The notes under the pieces are model-generated. The model did not search any database. It worked only from the letters and a program-made list of their open reading frames with translations, and was not told the origin of the DNA. The translations under genes were made by a program, and so were the position numbers. This document shows positions 12,320-23,000 of a stretch of 64,000 bases of DNA, piece by piece; the stretch's first letter is position 1, and every line of letters begins with the position of its first letter. The stretch is from Anastrepha obliqua (taxonomy: Eukaryota; Arthropoda; Insecta; Diptera; Tephritidae): positions 117,879,792 through 117,943,791 of the forward strand of contig NC_072892.1 in assembly GCF_027943255.1 (NCBI RefSeq), given 5' to 3'.

Positions 12320-12545
12320 TACTTTTTACAATAAATTTGGCTGTATGGCGTCAATGGTGGCTTGACGATTGTATGGCGCACTGTATGGCAAACTGCGTCG
12401 TCTTGTTGGAACCAAATGTCATCGATGTTTATCTGACTCATTTTTGGCAACAAAAATTCAGTCAGCATGGCTTGATAGCGCTCGACGTTCACCCTAACGA
12501 CAGCTCATTCCCCATTTCGAAAGAAAAAAGAACCGATGATTCCGC
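12320..12545 (-). pseudogene. Mariner/Tc1-type transposase scrap
   Basis: On the minus strand, VERYQAMLTEFLLPKM and DIWFQQDDAVCHTVR match the catalytic core of the same family as 10696-11340, including the Asp of the second catalytic block. No start, no ends and no further domains remain. Confidence 0.7.
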
Positions 12546-13309
12546 TGGTGCTCTATGAACTTCGCGAAAAGGTGTATGACTTGCCAAACCTTACTGAACA
12601 GTAATGTTAAACACTTCGCAATTCTTAGCTGTCAAACCATAGTTATCGAAAGCGATACATAGTTCTCATGGAGCATATCTAAATATATGTGCTTAGAAAC
12701 TACGCACCCACATACATTTTTCGATACGATTCATAGCATATGATTGGGTTTATAGATCGGATTAGAGAAAAAAAATATATATAACTATATGTACATACTA
12801 TATATGCACGTATGTATATACATACGTACATACATACAAATATGCATTGCATTTGAGAAAGTTGAATGTCGGCTCTGGAAGACTTGAAGAGGTCGAACAT
12901 GATGATGGTATGATAAAAAAAGAGGTTGTCTGTAAAGTCGGTTTACTGACGATAGTTTAACGTGACAACGTCATAAGAAAATATTGATGGAATGGTTGCA
13001 ATTTTTAAAACAAAATTTTAATTTTATTTGTTTGATAGATATTTTGTATGGATATAGAGGAGGAGGTAAATGGAATTGCAATGGAATAGCTCAAGTTACA
13101 TTTACACAAACGTGAAAAATGACGAAACATTTATCAAATTCATGGAAGATTTCTTCAATTTCGATTGTGCATCAGACGTTAATAAGTCAACAACACTAAG
13201 AGGCACCATCATCGATTTGCCTTTTTCAAGACACTTTACATTCGAAACACTCCCTTTCATTTCCTACATTTTCTATCATCGTCCTATTCTCAACAGAGAA
13301 ATGGCTCAT

Positions 13310-13950
13310 TACCATGCACACAGCAAGAAGGCATATGCAAATACAAGTATGTGAATTTATATACAAATGCGCATATACATACATATATATGCTCACTCAA
13401 GAAGGACAGAGCCAGATGTCGAACGTTGCCGAACGCGGGGGCCGATTGTGCTCTTTGTCGTTCGTTCCGCGCTCTCGCTTGCAGTTCAAGCACATTAGCT
13501 TACATTTGCTTGCGTATGGAATAGATTCGTATATTTGATATGTCCATATGACTTGTATGCATCTTTACATATAGATTTGTTCTTTTTGAAAATTGCGCGA
13601 AATTGTATATGTATATGCATGTTTATATACATATATTAGTATACAACATGTCTTATAAGGTATATGGTAAATATTACCATACATTTTTTCCTTCATATAT
13701 AATAAAAAAATTAATAATAACATTAAAACAACAGGTATTATTAACAAACTTGGTTTTATTTTAAATTCTTCAAGTAAATCAAATTAATAATAATCAATAA
13801 GAAGGCATATGCAAATACAAATACGTGAATTTATATATGTACATATGCGCATCTACATACATATATATGCTCACTTAAGATGTCGAACGTTGCCGTTCGT
13901 TTGCTTTGTTTGCTTTGTCGTTCGTTCCGCGCTTTTGCTTGCAGTTCATT
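13310..13950 (+). repeat. Duplicated segment flanking an AT-rich insert
   Basis: Bases 13322-13490 (AAGAAGGCATATGCAAATAC, then TATATATGCTCACT, GTCGAACGTTGCCG and TCGTTCGTTCCGCGCT) recur at 13800-13945 in the same order and orientation. An AT-rich stretch of about 300 bp separates them. This is probably an internal duplication within the Helentron-type element. Confidence 0.75.
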
Positions 13951-13951
13951 C

Positions 13952-14112
13952 AAGGTAACGACAATGAGCAAGGTAACGGCAAATAAGCCAGGTAACGACA
14001 AATGAGCACGGTAACGGCAAATAAGCAAGGTAACGACAAATGAGCAAGGTAATGACAAATGAGCAAGGTAACACTAATGAGTAAGGTAACGACAAATGAG
14101 CAAGGTAACGAT
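13952..14112 (+). repeat. Minisatellite, 18-19 bp unit
   Basis: Eight full units and one partial unit of consensus AAGGTAACGACAAATGAGC occur head to tail, with variants such as GGTAACGGCAAATAAGC. It sits just inside the 3' end of the Helentron-type element. Confidence 0.95.
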
Positions 14113-14439
14113 ACATTTTTTCGTGCGTGCAGCCGGCTTAATCGAATTATAAGACGTTATCACGTCAAAAACTTTTGGCTATTATGTAACCAGTTTGAGC
14201 TCGTTTAGATTTTTTTTTACTGTAAAAAGCTTTACGTGGTTCACAAGGTGTCGAAAGTGTCATATGGTCTTACATCGTACAATTCTTAACGGTTAAATAA
14301 ATGTTTGTAGAACTTGAAACGAGAACTAAATATTTTCATACAACACTATGACAACGTTATGAATACCCCAATTGTAGCACTGAAATATTCGCCTTTGCTT
14401 TAGTTGACCTACCTAAGGCTGCAGATCTTAGTTGTGAAT

Positions 14440-14940
14440 TTTTAAGTATTTTACAATCTCTATGAAATTGTGAACAACGAACAATTCATCATTTCATTTT
14501 ACTTTTGCTCTACGCTAGTGCAGCAAGATTCCAAAAAACCTAATTCATTCTAAGCTTGAATATGCATCTTTGATTTGCAATACAATTTTTGCTTTTCATT
14601 AAAATCGTATTTAAAGGATACAACGAAAATTGATTCGATTTGCACCTTACAGTGCTCAGTTATATCTGGGGTCCCTAACGAATACACGAACCCCTCAATC
14701 CTTGATGTTTGGTTTTGATGCTCTTTGTGGTTCTGTTGATTGTCCCGAAGTTCTTGAACAGATTAGCAACAGTGTTCCTCATAAAACTTTACGATTTCAC
14801 AATCTATTTAACGTCGAAACAGTCTAATCAAACTACTAAAACTGTATCCCTATTACGAGGGCTCTTACTTAGTTAAATAGTATCTACAGACTACACAACC
14901 TAAAGTTTGCTGTGCACAGATTTCTTTTTCTTTCTTGCAT
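14440..14940 (+). pseudogene. Jockey-type RT C-terminal fragment
   Basis: The plus-strand frames around IQRKLIRFAPYSAQLYLGSL, LMFGFDALCGSVDCPEVLEQ and TLRFHNLF resemble the region after the reverse transcriptase of Jockey-like non-LTR elements (LEY..., RIQRKLIRFA, D..LCG.IDCPE.L..I). Upstream, a decayed PKLEYASLICN matches the preceding motif. No RT active site or tail is present. Confidence 0.65.
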
Positions 14941-15620
14941 TCTTTCGAGAAGAGAAGTGAACAGGAACAATTAAAAAAGCTGCTAAGAAAACGCTATAGC
15001 CGGCTGATAGTTATGCCTAAACGATATTTAGAAGAGTGAATAAAGTACATAGGAACCGCAATATTTAAATAGTAATCTTTCATAAAGCCAAGTCAGCTGT
15101 AGAATGTGTTCTACTGGTTCAATTTACTTGCTAAGTTTCCTAGCATATACACCAACTTAGGCCTCTAAACATTGTCTGGCGTTGTATTCTTTTGTCTAAA
15201 GATCTCCTTATCATTGCAGATTTATTTTTAACTTGAAAGACACGAAGTAATGGTCTGCACCAGACTGTAGTGCTAATGATGATGACTATGAGAAGGACCG
15301 TCTAGAAGGCATTTCTCGGGACTCTGCATTTTTGGGTCAGATGTATAGAAAATGTATTAGCTGCATTCTCTATTACGCGACGAACTTCTGAGGTGCAAAT
15401 AATCAGGAATGCTTGAGGAGAAGTTAACCAAACTCTCTGAAGCATTTCGCTATCTAAAAAATTGCTTGAGATTTCGTTTTTTTTCATTGCTACGATGTTT
15501 TTGTGCTAATATTTTCCAAATTTATACCCAATGTAAAACGTAGCTTGAATAGAAATTTTTGTTTTTTATTATTGTATATTATATTTTATTAATAAAATGT
15601 TCATTAACCTTGTGACTGTT
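14941..15620. other. Intergenic stretch, no gene seen
   Basis: No recognisable coding sequence or repeat. Confidence 0.4.
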
Positions 15621-15628
15621 GCGCAATT

Positions 15629-16488
15629 TCATTACTTGCTTTGCTTATTTTTTTTAATGATACATTTTATATTGAAAATTGTCCATTCTGGCTTTAAGCT
15701 GGCGGTCGAAACTGAGGTGTTTCTGAAATATGTGTGCATATGTGGATATGCACGTATGAGTATGTGTGTGTTATATTATATATTTTTGTATATTCCCTGC
15801 AAGAAAATCTTTTGTTTATAAGTAAATTTTAGTCCTAAATTGAGATTTCTAACTATCTCTATGGCGCTGATGCTGACCCATTCAAAAAATTAGCCTGGGT
15901 GACGGAACAAAAAAAAACAGATGTACAATTTTATTCGATATAATAACGCGTTAAAATTATTGAAACTTATTATGAAAATGATCGATTTTTAAGAACAAAA
16001 TTCGTAATGTTTTTGATGGAAATAATTGTCCGAATGAGTCGACAATTCATTACTTGCTTTGTTTATTTTTTTTAATGATACATTTTATATTGAAAATTGT
16101 CCATTCTGGCTTTAAGCTGGCGGTCGAAGCTGTGGTGTTTCTGAAATATGTGTGCATATGTGGATATGCACGTATGAGTATGTGTGTGTTATATTATATA
16201 TTTTTGTATATTCAATGCAAGAAAATCTTTTGGTGCCGCACGGTTTTGTGCGAATTCGTTTATAAGTAAATTTTAGTCCTAAATTGAGATTTCTAACTAT
16301 CTCTATGGCGCTGATGCTGACCCATTCAAAAAATTAGCCTGGGTGACGGAACAGAAAAAAACAGATGTACAATTTTATTCGATATAATAACGCGTTAAAA
16401 TTATGAAACTTATTATGAAAATGATCGATTTTTAAGAACAAAATTCGTAATGTTTTTGATGGAAATAATCGTCCGAATGAGTCGACAA
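15629..16488 (+). repeat. Tandem duplication of a 420-440 bp unit
   Basis: Copy 1 (about 15629-16046) and copy 2 (about 16047-16488) both begin TCATTACTTGCTTTG and end ATGAGTCGACAAT. They differ by a few substitutions and by an extra GGTGCCGCACGGTTTTGTGCG stretch in copy 2. The unit includes the start of a mariner-type coding segment (CCGAATGAGTCGACAATTC), so the duplication postdates that insertion. Confidence 0.9.
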
Positions 16489-16690
16489 TTCAAAAATTGG
16501 TGAAGAAAAATTTCAAGAAACTGGTTCTGTCGAGGATAGAAAAAGGACGGGCAGACCAGACTGGGGTTTCTTGCAATGTAAAGCTTATGTGAATAAGCAA
16601 ACAGCGATTCTAAAGCAAAAACACAACATTCGGATCAAGATTGCTGTACTCAATGCGATAACGCGTGAGTGAGTTCTTGAAGATTTTAAT
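16430..16690 (+). pseudogene. Mariner-type transposase N-terminal scrap
   Basis: Across frame changes, CPNESTIQKLV, FQETGSVEDRKRTGRPD and AYVNKQTA are recognisable. These are pieces of the DNA-binding linker and of the strand before the second catalytic Asp, joined with most of the protein missing between them. Confidence 0.65.
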
Positions 16691-16699
16691 CCTCACATG

Positions 16700-17000
16700 A
16701 CAGCCTGTAGACGTGCTCATTGTGATCCGCTGCTAGTGACTTGTTTCGCCTGCCGTTCTACTGAAAGGAAATTCAGTGTGGCATATAACGCTTCGATGAC
16801 GTATTTGAAATCGCCCCGGACGTATGCCAGCCTTTCTACTTTGTATACTCTCTTATTGTTCATACCCTTCTCAAACGCGTTTCACCACATTACCAAGCCA
16901 TAGAAGAAGAATGGCCTAATTTAATGACAATTTTGTATCTGCTGTGTGCCCAAAGGCCGACACTTCGACCTTACAGATCTTTCGTGTCCAGAAGATTGGT
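16700..17000 (-). pseudogene. Non-LTR retroelement fragment (post-RT region)
   Basis: A minus-strand frame with WNAFEKGMNNKRVYKVERL and FKYVIEALYATLNFLSVERQ matches the region after the RT of R1/LOA-type elements (compare GSVVWWKALGREYNSKLLGR in the element at 1975-3969). Stops interrupt it. Confidence 0.55.
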
Positions 17001-17044
17001 GTAGCTATCGCGCTACTCTCATATTAGTCTCTGAAGGCAGTTGC

Positions 17045-19250
17045 CAATATGTCAGACTTGGCGTATGAGAGCCGAAGATGATTGCAATTTATGTAATCGT
17101 ATTAGTTCTGAACCAAAAAGTTGTTCTTGTAGCTCAGATTTTCTCTGCAGGGCTTTTATCTTACGCAGATTTCCATTTGCATTTTCACACAATTACATGT
17201 ACATACAAATAAGCCATCTCATCTGTAGACATGCAAATATGTATGTATGTATGTATATATATACACATATGTAACAACCGAGTGTTGCACTACTTCTTCT
17301 ACACGAAGTTCAAAGAAAAAACTTTGCAATTATATATGTATGAAGGAGGAAAACTCCGAAACAAAGAAACTTCAGATTTACATCATTACGCAAATAGACG
17401 AGTGCGAGTCCGCTACAAATGCTGCGACGGCCATCATCATACGCACGGCCCCAAATGCGAACGCGATTTCGCAAATTACGAGCGCGTGCCCAGTCGCAGA
17501 CTCATGCGCAATGCATTAAATTAGAAACTCCAAACGCAAATTAGCCTGTGTGCGTGAATGCATGCATGCAAATGCACAAACGAACGTACATACATAAACA
17601 CATATACATGTACGCTTTTCTACTTGTCTGCTAACTGGCGTAATGCAAGAGATGTTGAGATTGCAAACTTCAATTTAAAATCAATATGGAATTCATTCTT
17701 TGGATTACTGAAACGCTTATGGAGAAAAAACAGAAATTAAGTTAGGCCCTCAAACGTAACTGAAAGCAAATGCTAGTATATAAAAACTTTTTAAAAGTTA
17801 TATTTTACGCTTTTTTCCGCTGCATTTGCCGAAAATTGTGCGCTCCTGCTGCGCTAAAGCCGCGCATTAACTTCGATGTGTCAAACGAATTTAGCTTTAA
17901 GGGCATTTACATGCATAATGCAACCTTAACCGCCTACGCTGCCGTCGCACTGCTGCTGAACCGCTGAATTTCGTACGCAAAATGCTAGTAAATGTTGAAT
18001 TGAAAAAATGAACACCGCCTACACCACCACTGCCTGCACCACAGGGCTTTTATTGGAATTCCATGCAACTTGTCGCATCTGCGGTGGCATTACAACGGAT
18101 GTAGCGGTCGCTGCAACCCATCACGGTGCACCGCGCGACGCTGGCGGGGCAGCAGCATCAAATGCGGGTCGTTAATGTGGGCAAATACATCAGCTGAAAA
18201 ATTCTGTCAGCGCTAGATGCCCTACTATCTGCCCACCCGCCAACTCTTGCAGGGGCCGCATGTGCGTTGTGGCGCCGCAAACTTTGACTATCAAACAAAA
18301 ATTTATGCAAAACAGCGTTTCACGTGGCACAGATACCCATATCGCGCAGCGCATAGTTGCAGAATGCATTAGCGGCGGGGTTGTAGCGCTGAACGGCAAG
18401 TGTTGTCGTCCCCTGGTGGTTGGCAAAGTTCGTTGAATGCAATTTTGCGGCGTTCGACAACTTTATTATGTTGTGCGCTTTTGTATTTGTGTTTTATTTA
18501 TTTTTTATTTTTTTCAATGCGCTGTTGATGTTACTTTTGCCGCTTTTACTCGTACATATGTATGTATAATATTTTCTTTTCGCGCTCATTTCATGCTTTG
18601 AAAACGCCAAAAACAACAATGCAGTAAAAAAATGAGTTATGAAAAAGGCACTACAATAGCGAAAATTAAGTGCTTCTTCCTTATGCTTGGCATTAGCTGC
18701 TGGTGTTGTTATTGTTGTTGTTGGAGTTGTTGCTACTTTTGTTTTAATGTTTGTTGTTGCAACAACTGCAGCTGTAAGCGGATTTGTTTTACGTTTTACT
18801 CCGTTATTTTCGATTTTCAATGTTATTCGTTAAGCTCATTTGCCGCTGTCATCGCTGCCACCGCCGTTGCAAGACACATTAAAGCCTGCCGTCAGCCATC
18901 CATAGTTGCATAATTTGGCGTTAATTTATGTTGTCATTGCATTATATTCCCTTTAGAAAAGTAATTTTAACTTTCCAAAACAAGGCAACATACAGGCATA
19001 CACACATAAATGTACCTATGTATAAGTGCATGCTTGTGAGTGTGTGTATAATCGCATGAACAGGCCAGTGTAGCTAAGTACTCGTACAAAAATGTAATTG
19101 TTGTAATTCTCTATAAATTAGCAGCTGGTCAACTGCTGCAACTGCAGTTCAATAAGAGGAGTTGTGTTTGGAGAGTGTTGAGATTTTCAGCGTCAAAGAG
19201 GAAAGTCGCTGACATAATCAATGCTTATATTGTCTTTTTCAATTCGATAT
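17045..19250. other. Apparently unique stretch, GC-richer at 17800-18430, no gene assigned
   Basis: Several short frames exist but none has recognisable domains or consistent splice sites. A TATG/TATA microsatellite lies at 17238-17270 and a TTG-rich trinucleotide run at 18703-18760. The higher GC content and the absence of transposon signatures between about 17800 and 18430 make regulatory or UTR sequence of a neighbouring gene possible. This is inference only. Confidence 0.4.
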
Positions 19251-19260
19251 TGCATAGAGG

Positions 19261-19280
19261 GGTATTTCAAAAGACGCGCC
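19261..19280 (+). repeat. Terminal-repeat-like motif, copy 1
   Basis: GGTATTTCAAAAGACGCGCC. It recurs as TTTCAAAAGACGCGCC at 20256-20271 and, inverted, at 25181-25200. It resembles the end of a transposable element, but no matching element body was identified. Confidence 0.7.
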
Positions 19281-19559
19281 TAGATGTTGTTTTAAAATGA
19301 ATCATGTAAAAATTTAAATTCTTTCTATTTCTCCTGGCCCCATCAGGAGGCAAGCCACTGAGATTATCCGAGGCAAGTTACTGGGACGGCCTATGTCCCT
19401 AATGCGCAATAACTATTCGAGGGACTGGATCTCATGAAAGGAATTAAAGGGAACTTGCTTCAACAAGATTTTATTCCACATTAATTTGAAGGCGTAATTA
19501 ATAAATTATCATGACATTCATATCAACCAATCTCGGAATTTCCGCGATCTGGGGTTGAC

Positions 19560-20115
19560 ATCCCTATTTGATATACCCTATGATTAAAAAGTACCGTTGT
19601 TGACTGTTTTCTTCGATTGCCAAGGCGTAGTGCACGATCCTTCCGACCTTCCATCGGGCAAGACAGTCAATAAAGAGTAAATACTCCACGGATAAATATC
19701 CGTTTTGAATGCTTTGAGAGATGCTCTACGTCGCAAACGGCCGGAAATGTGGGCAAACAATTCTTGAATTTTGCATGATGATAACGCGCCATCGCACCGA
19801 ACCCAAATTGTGCTGGATTATTTCACCAAACACCAAGTAAATACCATCGTGCCAGCACCATATTCACCTGATATGGCCCCGTGCTACTTCTTTTTGTTTC
19901 CCAAGCTGAAGTTACCACTTCATGGAAGGAGATTTCAGTCGATAGAGGAGATCAAAGAAAATTCGATGAAGGAGCTGAAGACCATCTCTTCGTCGGTCTA
20001 CCAGGGGTGCATGGAGGAGTGGGTTAAACGTTGGCACATGTGTGTTGCGTCAGACGGGTCATATTTTGAAGGAGATGAAATAAATTTGTCTAAAATTCAA
20101 CTTTGTTTTTTTTTT
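19560..20115 (+). pseudogene. Mariner transposase, C-terminal half
   Basis: After a decayed start (LTVFFDCQGVVHD near 19598, then ALRDALRRKRPEMW), an intact stretch from 19771 reads MHDDNAPSHRTQIVLDYF, APYSPDMAPCYFFLFPKLKL and EWVKRWHMCVASDGSYFEGD. These are the second and third catalytic blocks of a DD34D mariner and its C-terminus. The third catalytic Asp (expected PCDFF) is Tyr here. The first catalytic Asp and DNA-binding half are missing. The copies at 50955-52200 belong to the same broad type. Confidence 0.85.
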
Positions 20116-20255
20116 TTTTTTAACATTCCCGGTACTTTCAGATCATAAGGTATACATCGCTCATCAACTGCAATAGTGTCATAACTCAATAAAACAAAGT
20201 GTCGAGAAAAACGGCTTCAAAGTTTCCAATTTACTATGCTTCCCTAAGTAAGGAG

Positions 20256-20271
20256 TTTCAAAAGACGCGCC
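20256..20271 (+). repeat. Terminal-repeat-like motif, copy 2
   Basis: TTTCAAAAGACGCGCC in the same orientation as 19261-19280 and opposite to 25181-25200. Confidence 0.7.
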
Positions 20272-20303
20272 CTTTCTTGTTTGAAAATAAAACAAGTAAA
20301 TGG

Positions 20304-20615
20304 TTAAATGCCCACCGTGAGCACATCCACAGGTAAAATCCGCCAAGCAGGCGATTCTTGAATGCCTAATGGTTGAGAACGTCGAGGACTTGATGTTGGA
20401 GGTTGTGAACATCGTGAGTGAAAATTTGAGGAGCCCTTACTTATATTTAAACAGTCTTTGAAATTTGGTAATCCATTTTCGAAATCAATATTCAATAATA
20501 CATCTTCACATAACATTTCGCCATTTCCAGCTCAGTGGCTTGGTGAATAAGCGATATTTTCCCATTTAGAGTTGTATCAATCAACTGATGACTCATCGAC
20601 TATTAATACACGCTG
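20304..20615 (-). pseudogene. Unrecognised coding-like fragment
   Basis: One minus-strand frame with two stops contains RVLIVDESSVD, NSKWENIAYSPSH and then an open run of 70 codons (MLCEDVLLNIDFENG; FKDCLNISKGSSNFHS; PTSSPRRSQPLGIQ; SPAWRILPVDVLTVGI). Composition and continuity across the stops look like former protein-coding sequence rather than chance. It ends about 30 bases from the terminal-repeat-like motif at 20256. I do not recognise the family; it could be transposon-encoded or a captured host exon. Confidence 0.4.
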
Positions 20616-20969
20616 AAAAATGTACTACTATAATTGATAAAGTTACACCTCCGCCCCATAAACTTATAAGAGATTCTTCTAAACCTTACAACTTCAATTT
20701 GTTACTTGGAATATTTTTTCTTTTGTCTTTCTCTTTAGCTCTTTTTACGTTGTATTTTTGAGAATAAAGTTTGGGGAAGTACCGCCGATGTCATTCTGGT
20801 AGCAACATTTTTTGAATTGAATCAACTGCATGAATTCAGCTGAAGTACCGTCTAATTTATTTGCTGACGAAATGACATTTTTGCGTTAACTTTTGCATGG
20901 CGTGGTCTCATGGCAAAGAGAAAATTTAAAAAGAAAAAGCTGATATTCTGAACAAATTAAATGCGGGAA

Positions 20970-21603
20970 TTACATTAATGGTTAATGGTTAATGGTTGTA
21001 AAGGGTTAAGGAGTAGCCCTTTAGCACTGCGACCATATTGATCTATTGTGCACCCTATGCTGTCTATTGACTGTTAAGTATGCTTACGAATTGTACCAGC
21101 TCCTTCTGAGGGAGTGATTGAAGGTCTTCATCTGTAAGCATGAACTTCTTTAAAAACCTTTTCCTTCTATGCGTCAACCCCGGACATTCGATAATGAGAT
21201 GTTCCATAGACTCCTCATCTTCGCAGCAGAATCTGCAGGTGCTGGTGTTAGTTATGCCTAATTTATGTAAGTGTTTGTTGCAGGTGAAGTGACCCGTGAG
21301 GGCGCCTGTGAGAGTGCGAATGCTCTTTTTGTTTAACGTGAGGGCCATGTTGGCTCTTTTAGCCTTGAAACTTAGGAACTTCTTGGAGTGTCTAAGACCC
21401 TCTACATTGTTCCAATGCTGATTTAATAGAGTTTTGGCCCAGTATTTTACTTTTTGTTTTAGGTTGTTTTTGTTGAATCCGAACATAGGACTAGGTCCGA
21501 TGAAGTTTTCATCTGCCCCTTTTTTGGCTTGAAAGTCTGCCTTTTCGTTGCCGTCACATCCCTCATGTCCCGGTACCCAAATTAATGAAACATTGTTTTT
21601 ACA
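20970..21603 (-). mobile_element. 5'-truncated non-LTR retrotransposon 3' end
   Basis: The minus-strand frame begins within RNase H (SLIWVPGHEGCDGNEKADFQ, 21540-21600) and runs through GALTGHFTCNKHLHKLGITN to a Cys/His finger (CRFCCEDEESMEHLIIECP), stopping at 21064. A 3' tail of TTAACCAT-type short repeats lies near 20977-20999. Everything upstream of the C-terminal RNase H is lost. The coding remnant has no stop, so insertion may be recent. Confidence 0.85.
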
Positions 21604-21619
21604 TTAATGCATTTATTAA

Positions 21620-23000
21620 AAACTTTCACCAACAATAACTCGTATTAAAATAATTAACAGTCCATATAGAAATTTTTTACACGTTCTGAATCCGGTTCAG
21701 GTAAAAGGAAAACTCTTAAGATTTCTGAGTTTCCAAAAATCGAAAGTGCGTTGTTCATTGGCTTGTGGGCGAAAAACTTACCAATTAAAATGGTTATGCT
21801 AAAAGAGAAGTCCAAGTTTTGACATGCCGAAATTCAGGAAAAGCCTGGAGGCTTCCACGCTAGCAATGGTTGGGTTGCAATCATTAAAAAGAGACCTGGA
21901 ATACGATGGCTAAAGATGGAAAAATTTTCAAATGAGAGTTACTCCATTAACCCATTTTTGGAAAAATTTAACAAAACAATTATGGATTTAAGTTTAACAA
22001 AAAAGAGAGGGACCTAAGATAAGTAAGGAGATAATAACGTGCATTGCTAGTACAAATGCTGCTGGAAATCATAAAGTAAAAATAAGTAGATAATGGCTAT
22101 TGGGAAGTCTTCGAATCTGCGTTCATTAAAAATTTTACTGATATGACTGTGGTCGTTATTGTAAGATTGGCTTCACAGCACATGTGTTCCAGAGCTATGT
22201 TCAGTTTTTGCCACAACAAAGAATACTGTTTCGATTAAAAATTGCTTAAATAAACAGGTAAAAATTTGCTTCGGAAAAAGCACTTCTTCTTATTGGTAAT
22301 GCACCATGTCATCCCAAAGAAGGCGAGTTAAAGAGGTACTACTGTCAAATATCGGTAATACGCTTTCCTCCCAACTGAACGGCTCTAATATAGCCCATTA
22401 ATCAAAACGTTATAAGGCTTACTAAATTGAATTACAAAAAATCCGTCTTAAGTCAGATTGTTCTCATGGAGAAACTATGGATGAGTCACTGCGTAATATC
22501 GATGTGAAAAGTGCAATGCTTTTATGTAGTGCATGCTCTTACTGCAATTTCAATTCAGTCATCGTTTCAAAACCTCGTTGAAAAAGCGTCTGACTAGAAT
22601 TGTGACGTTATCATTCCTCTTTCGGATTTCGGATTAACGATCACAGATAGCTGTTGTTGCATCCAATACTCAATTCTTTTGCAACACTTTGCTTCGGTAA
22701 GGTGAACCATTGCTGCAAGTCTCCCCATCTGAAATCGAGCAATGGATTGTTGAACGTCATTCGGAATCCACAGCTTTAAATAAAGAATATTGTAATGAAG
22801 ACGACGAAACAGTCGATGAAGGAACTAACGACGTGATGCCAAATACGAATAAAATTACATCGGAGGAGGCAATGTCAGCATTCAATATATGGTTGGATTG
22901 GGCAGAGCACAACACCCTTGGCGCGGCAGAGACTCAGAAACAGGGTGGTATCGAACAAGCGAGTGTGTGCAAAACATACCAAAATCGAAAATTTCTATAA
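21620..23000 (+). pseudogene. Tigger/pogo-type (DDE-1) transposase pseudogene
   Basis: Plus-strand frames carry, in order: a CENP-B-type DNA-binding segment (ALFIGLWAKNLPIKMVMLKE near 21750; GGFHASNGWVAIIKKRPGIR near 21850-21905); a catalytic part in which ALLLIGNAPCHP (near 22275) stands where LLLDNAPSHP is usual, with Asp replaced by Gly; FPPN.TALI.PINQNVI; LNYKKSVL; and an acidic C-terminus (MPNTNKITSEEAMSAFNIWL) ending at 23000. Many stops and frameshifts are present. The terminal repeats were not identified. Family placement rests on motif order and is fairly secure. Confidence 0.75.

Larger units (their letters stand above)
12955..14170 (+). mobile_element. Internally deleted Helentron-type element
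   Basis: Ends near 12955-12977 (GTTTAACGTGACAACGTC) and 14147-14170 are imperfect inverted repeats of one another. Inside, a frame from 13070 carries FIKFMEDFFNF, NKSTTLRGTIIDLPFSRHF and ISYIFYHRPIL. This aligns well with the C-terminal endonuclease part of the element at 43502-44949 (STTKSGTTLDAIFTRY; ISYFSYHKPII), where it follows a PIF1-type helicase. I therefore read it as the last part of the endonuclease domain of a Helentron, with the Rep-helicase part deleted. A minisatellite lies just before the 3' end. The element type rests on the cross-match and is inference. Confidence 0.65.

Noticed and set aside
17231..17524. Overlapping plus frames with CCDGHHHTHGPKCERD-type sequence
   Set aside because: Starts in a microsatellite, no domain, no splice context; probably chance.
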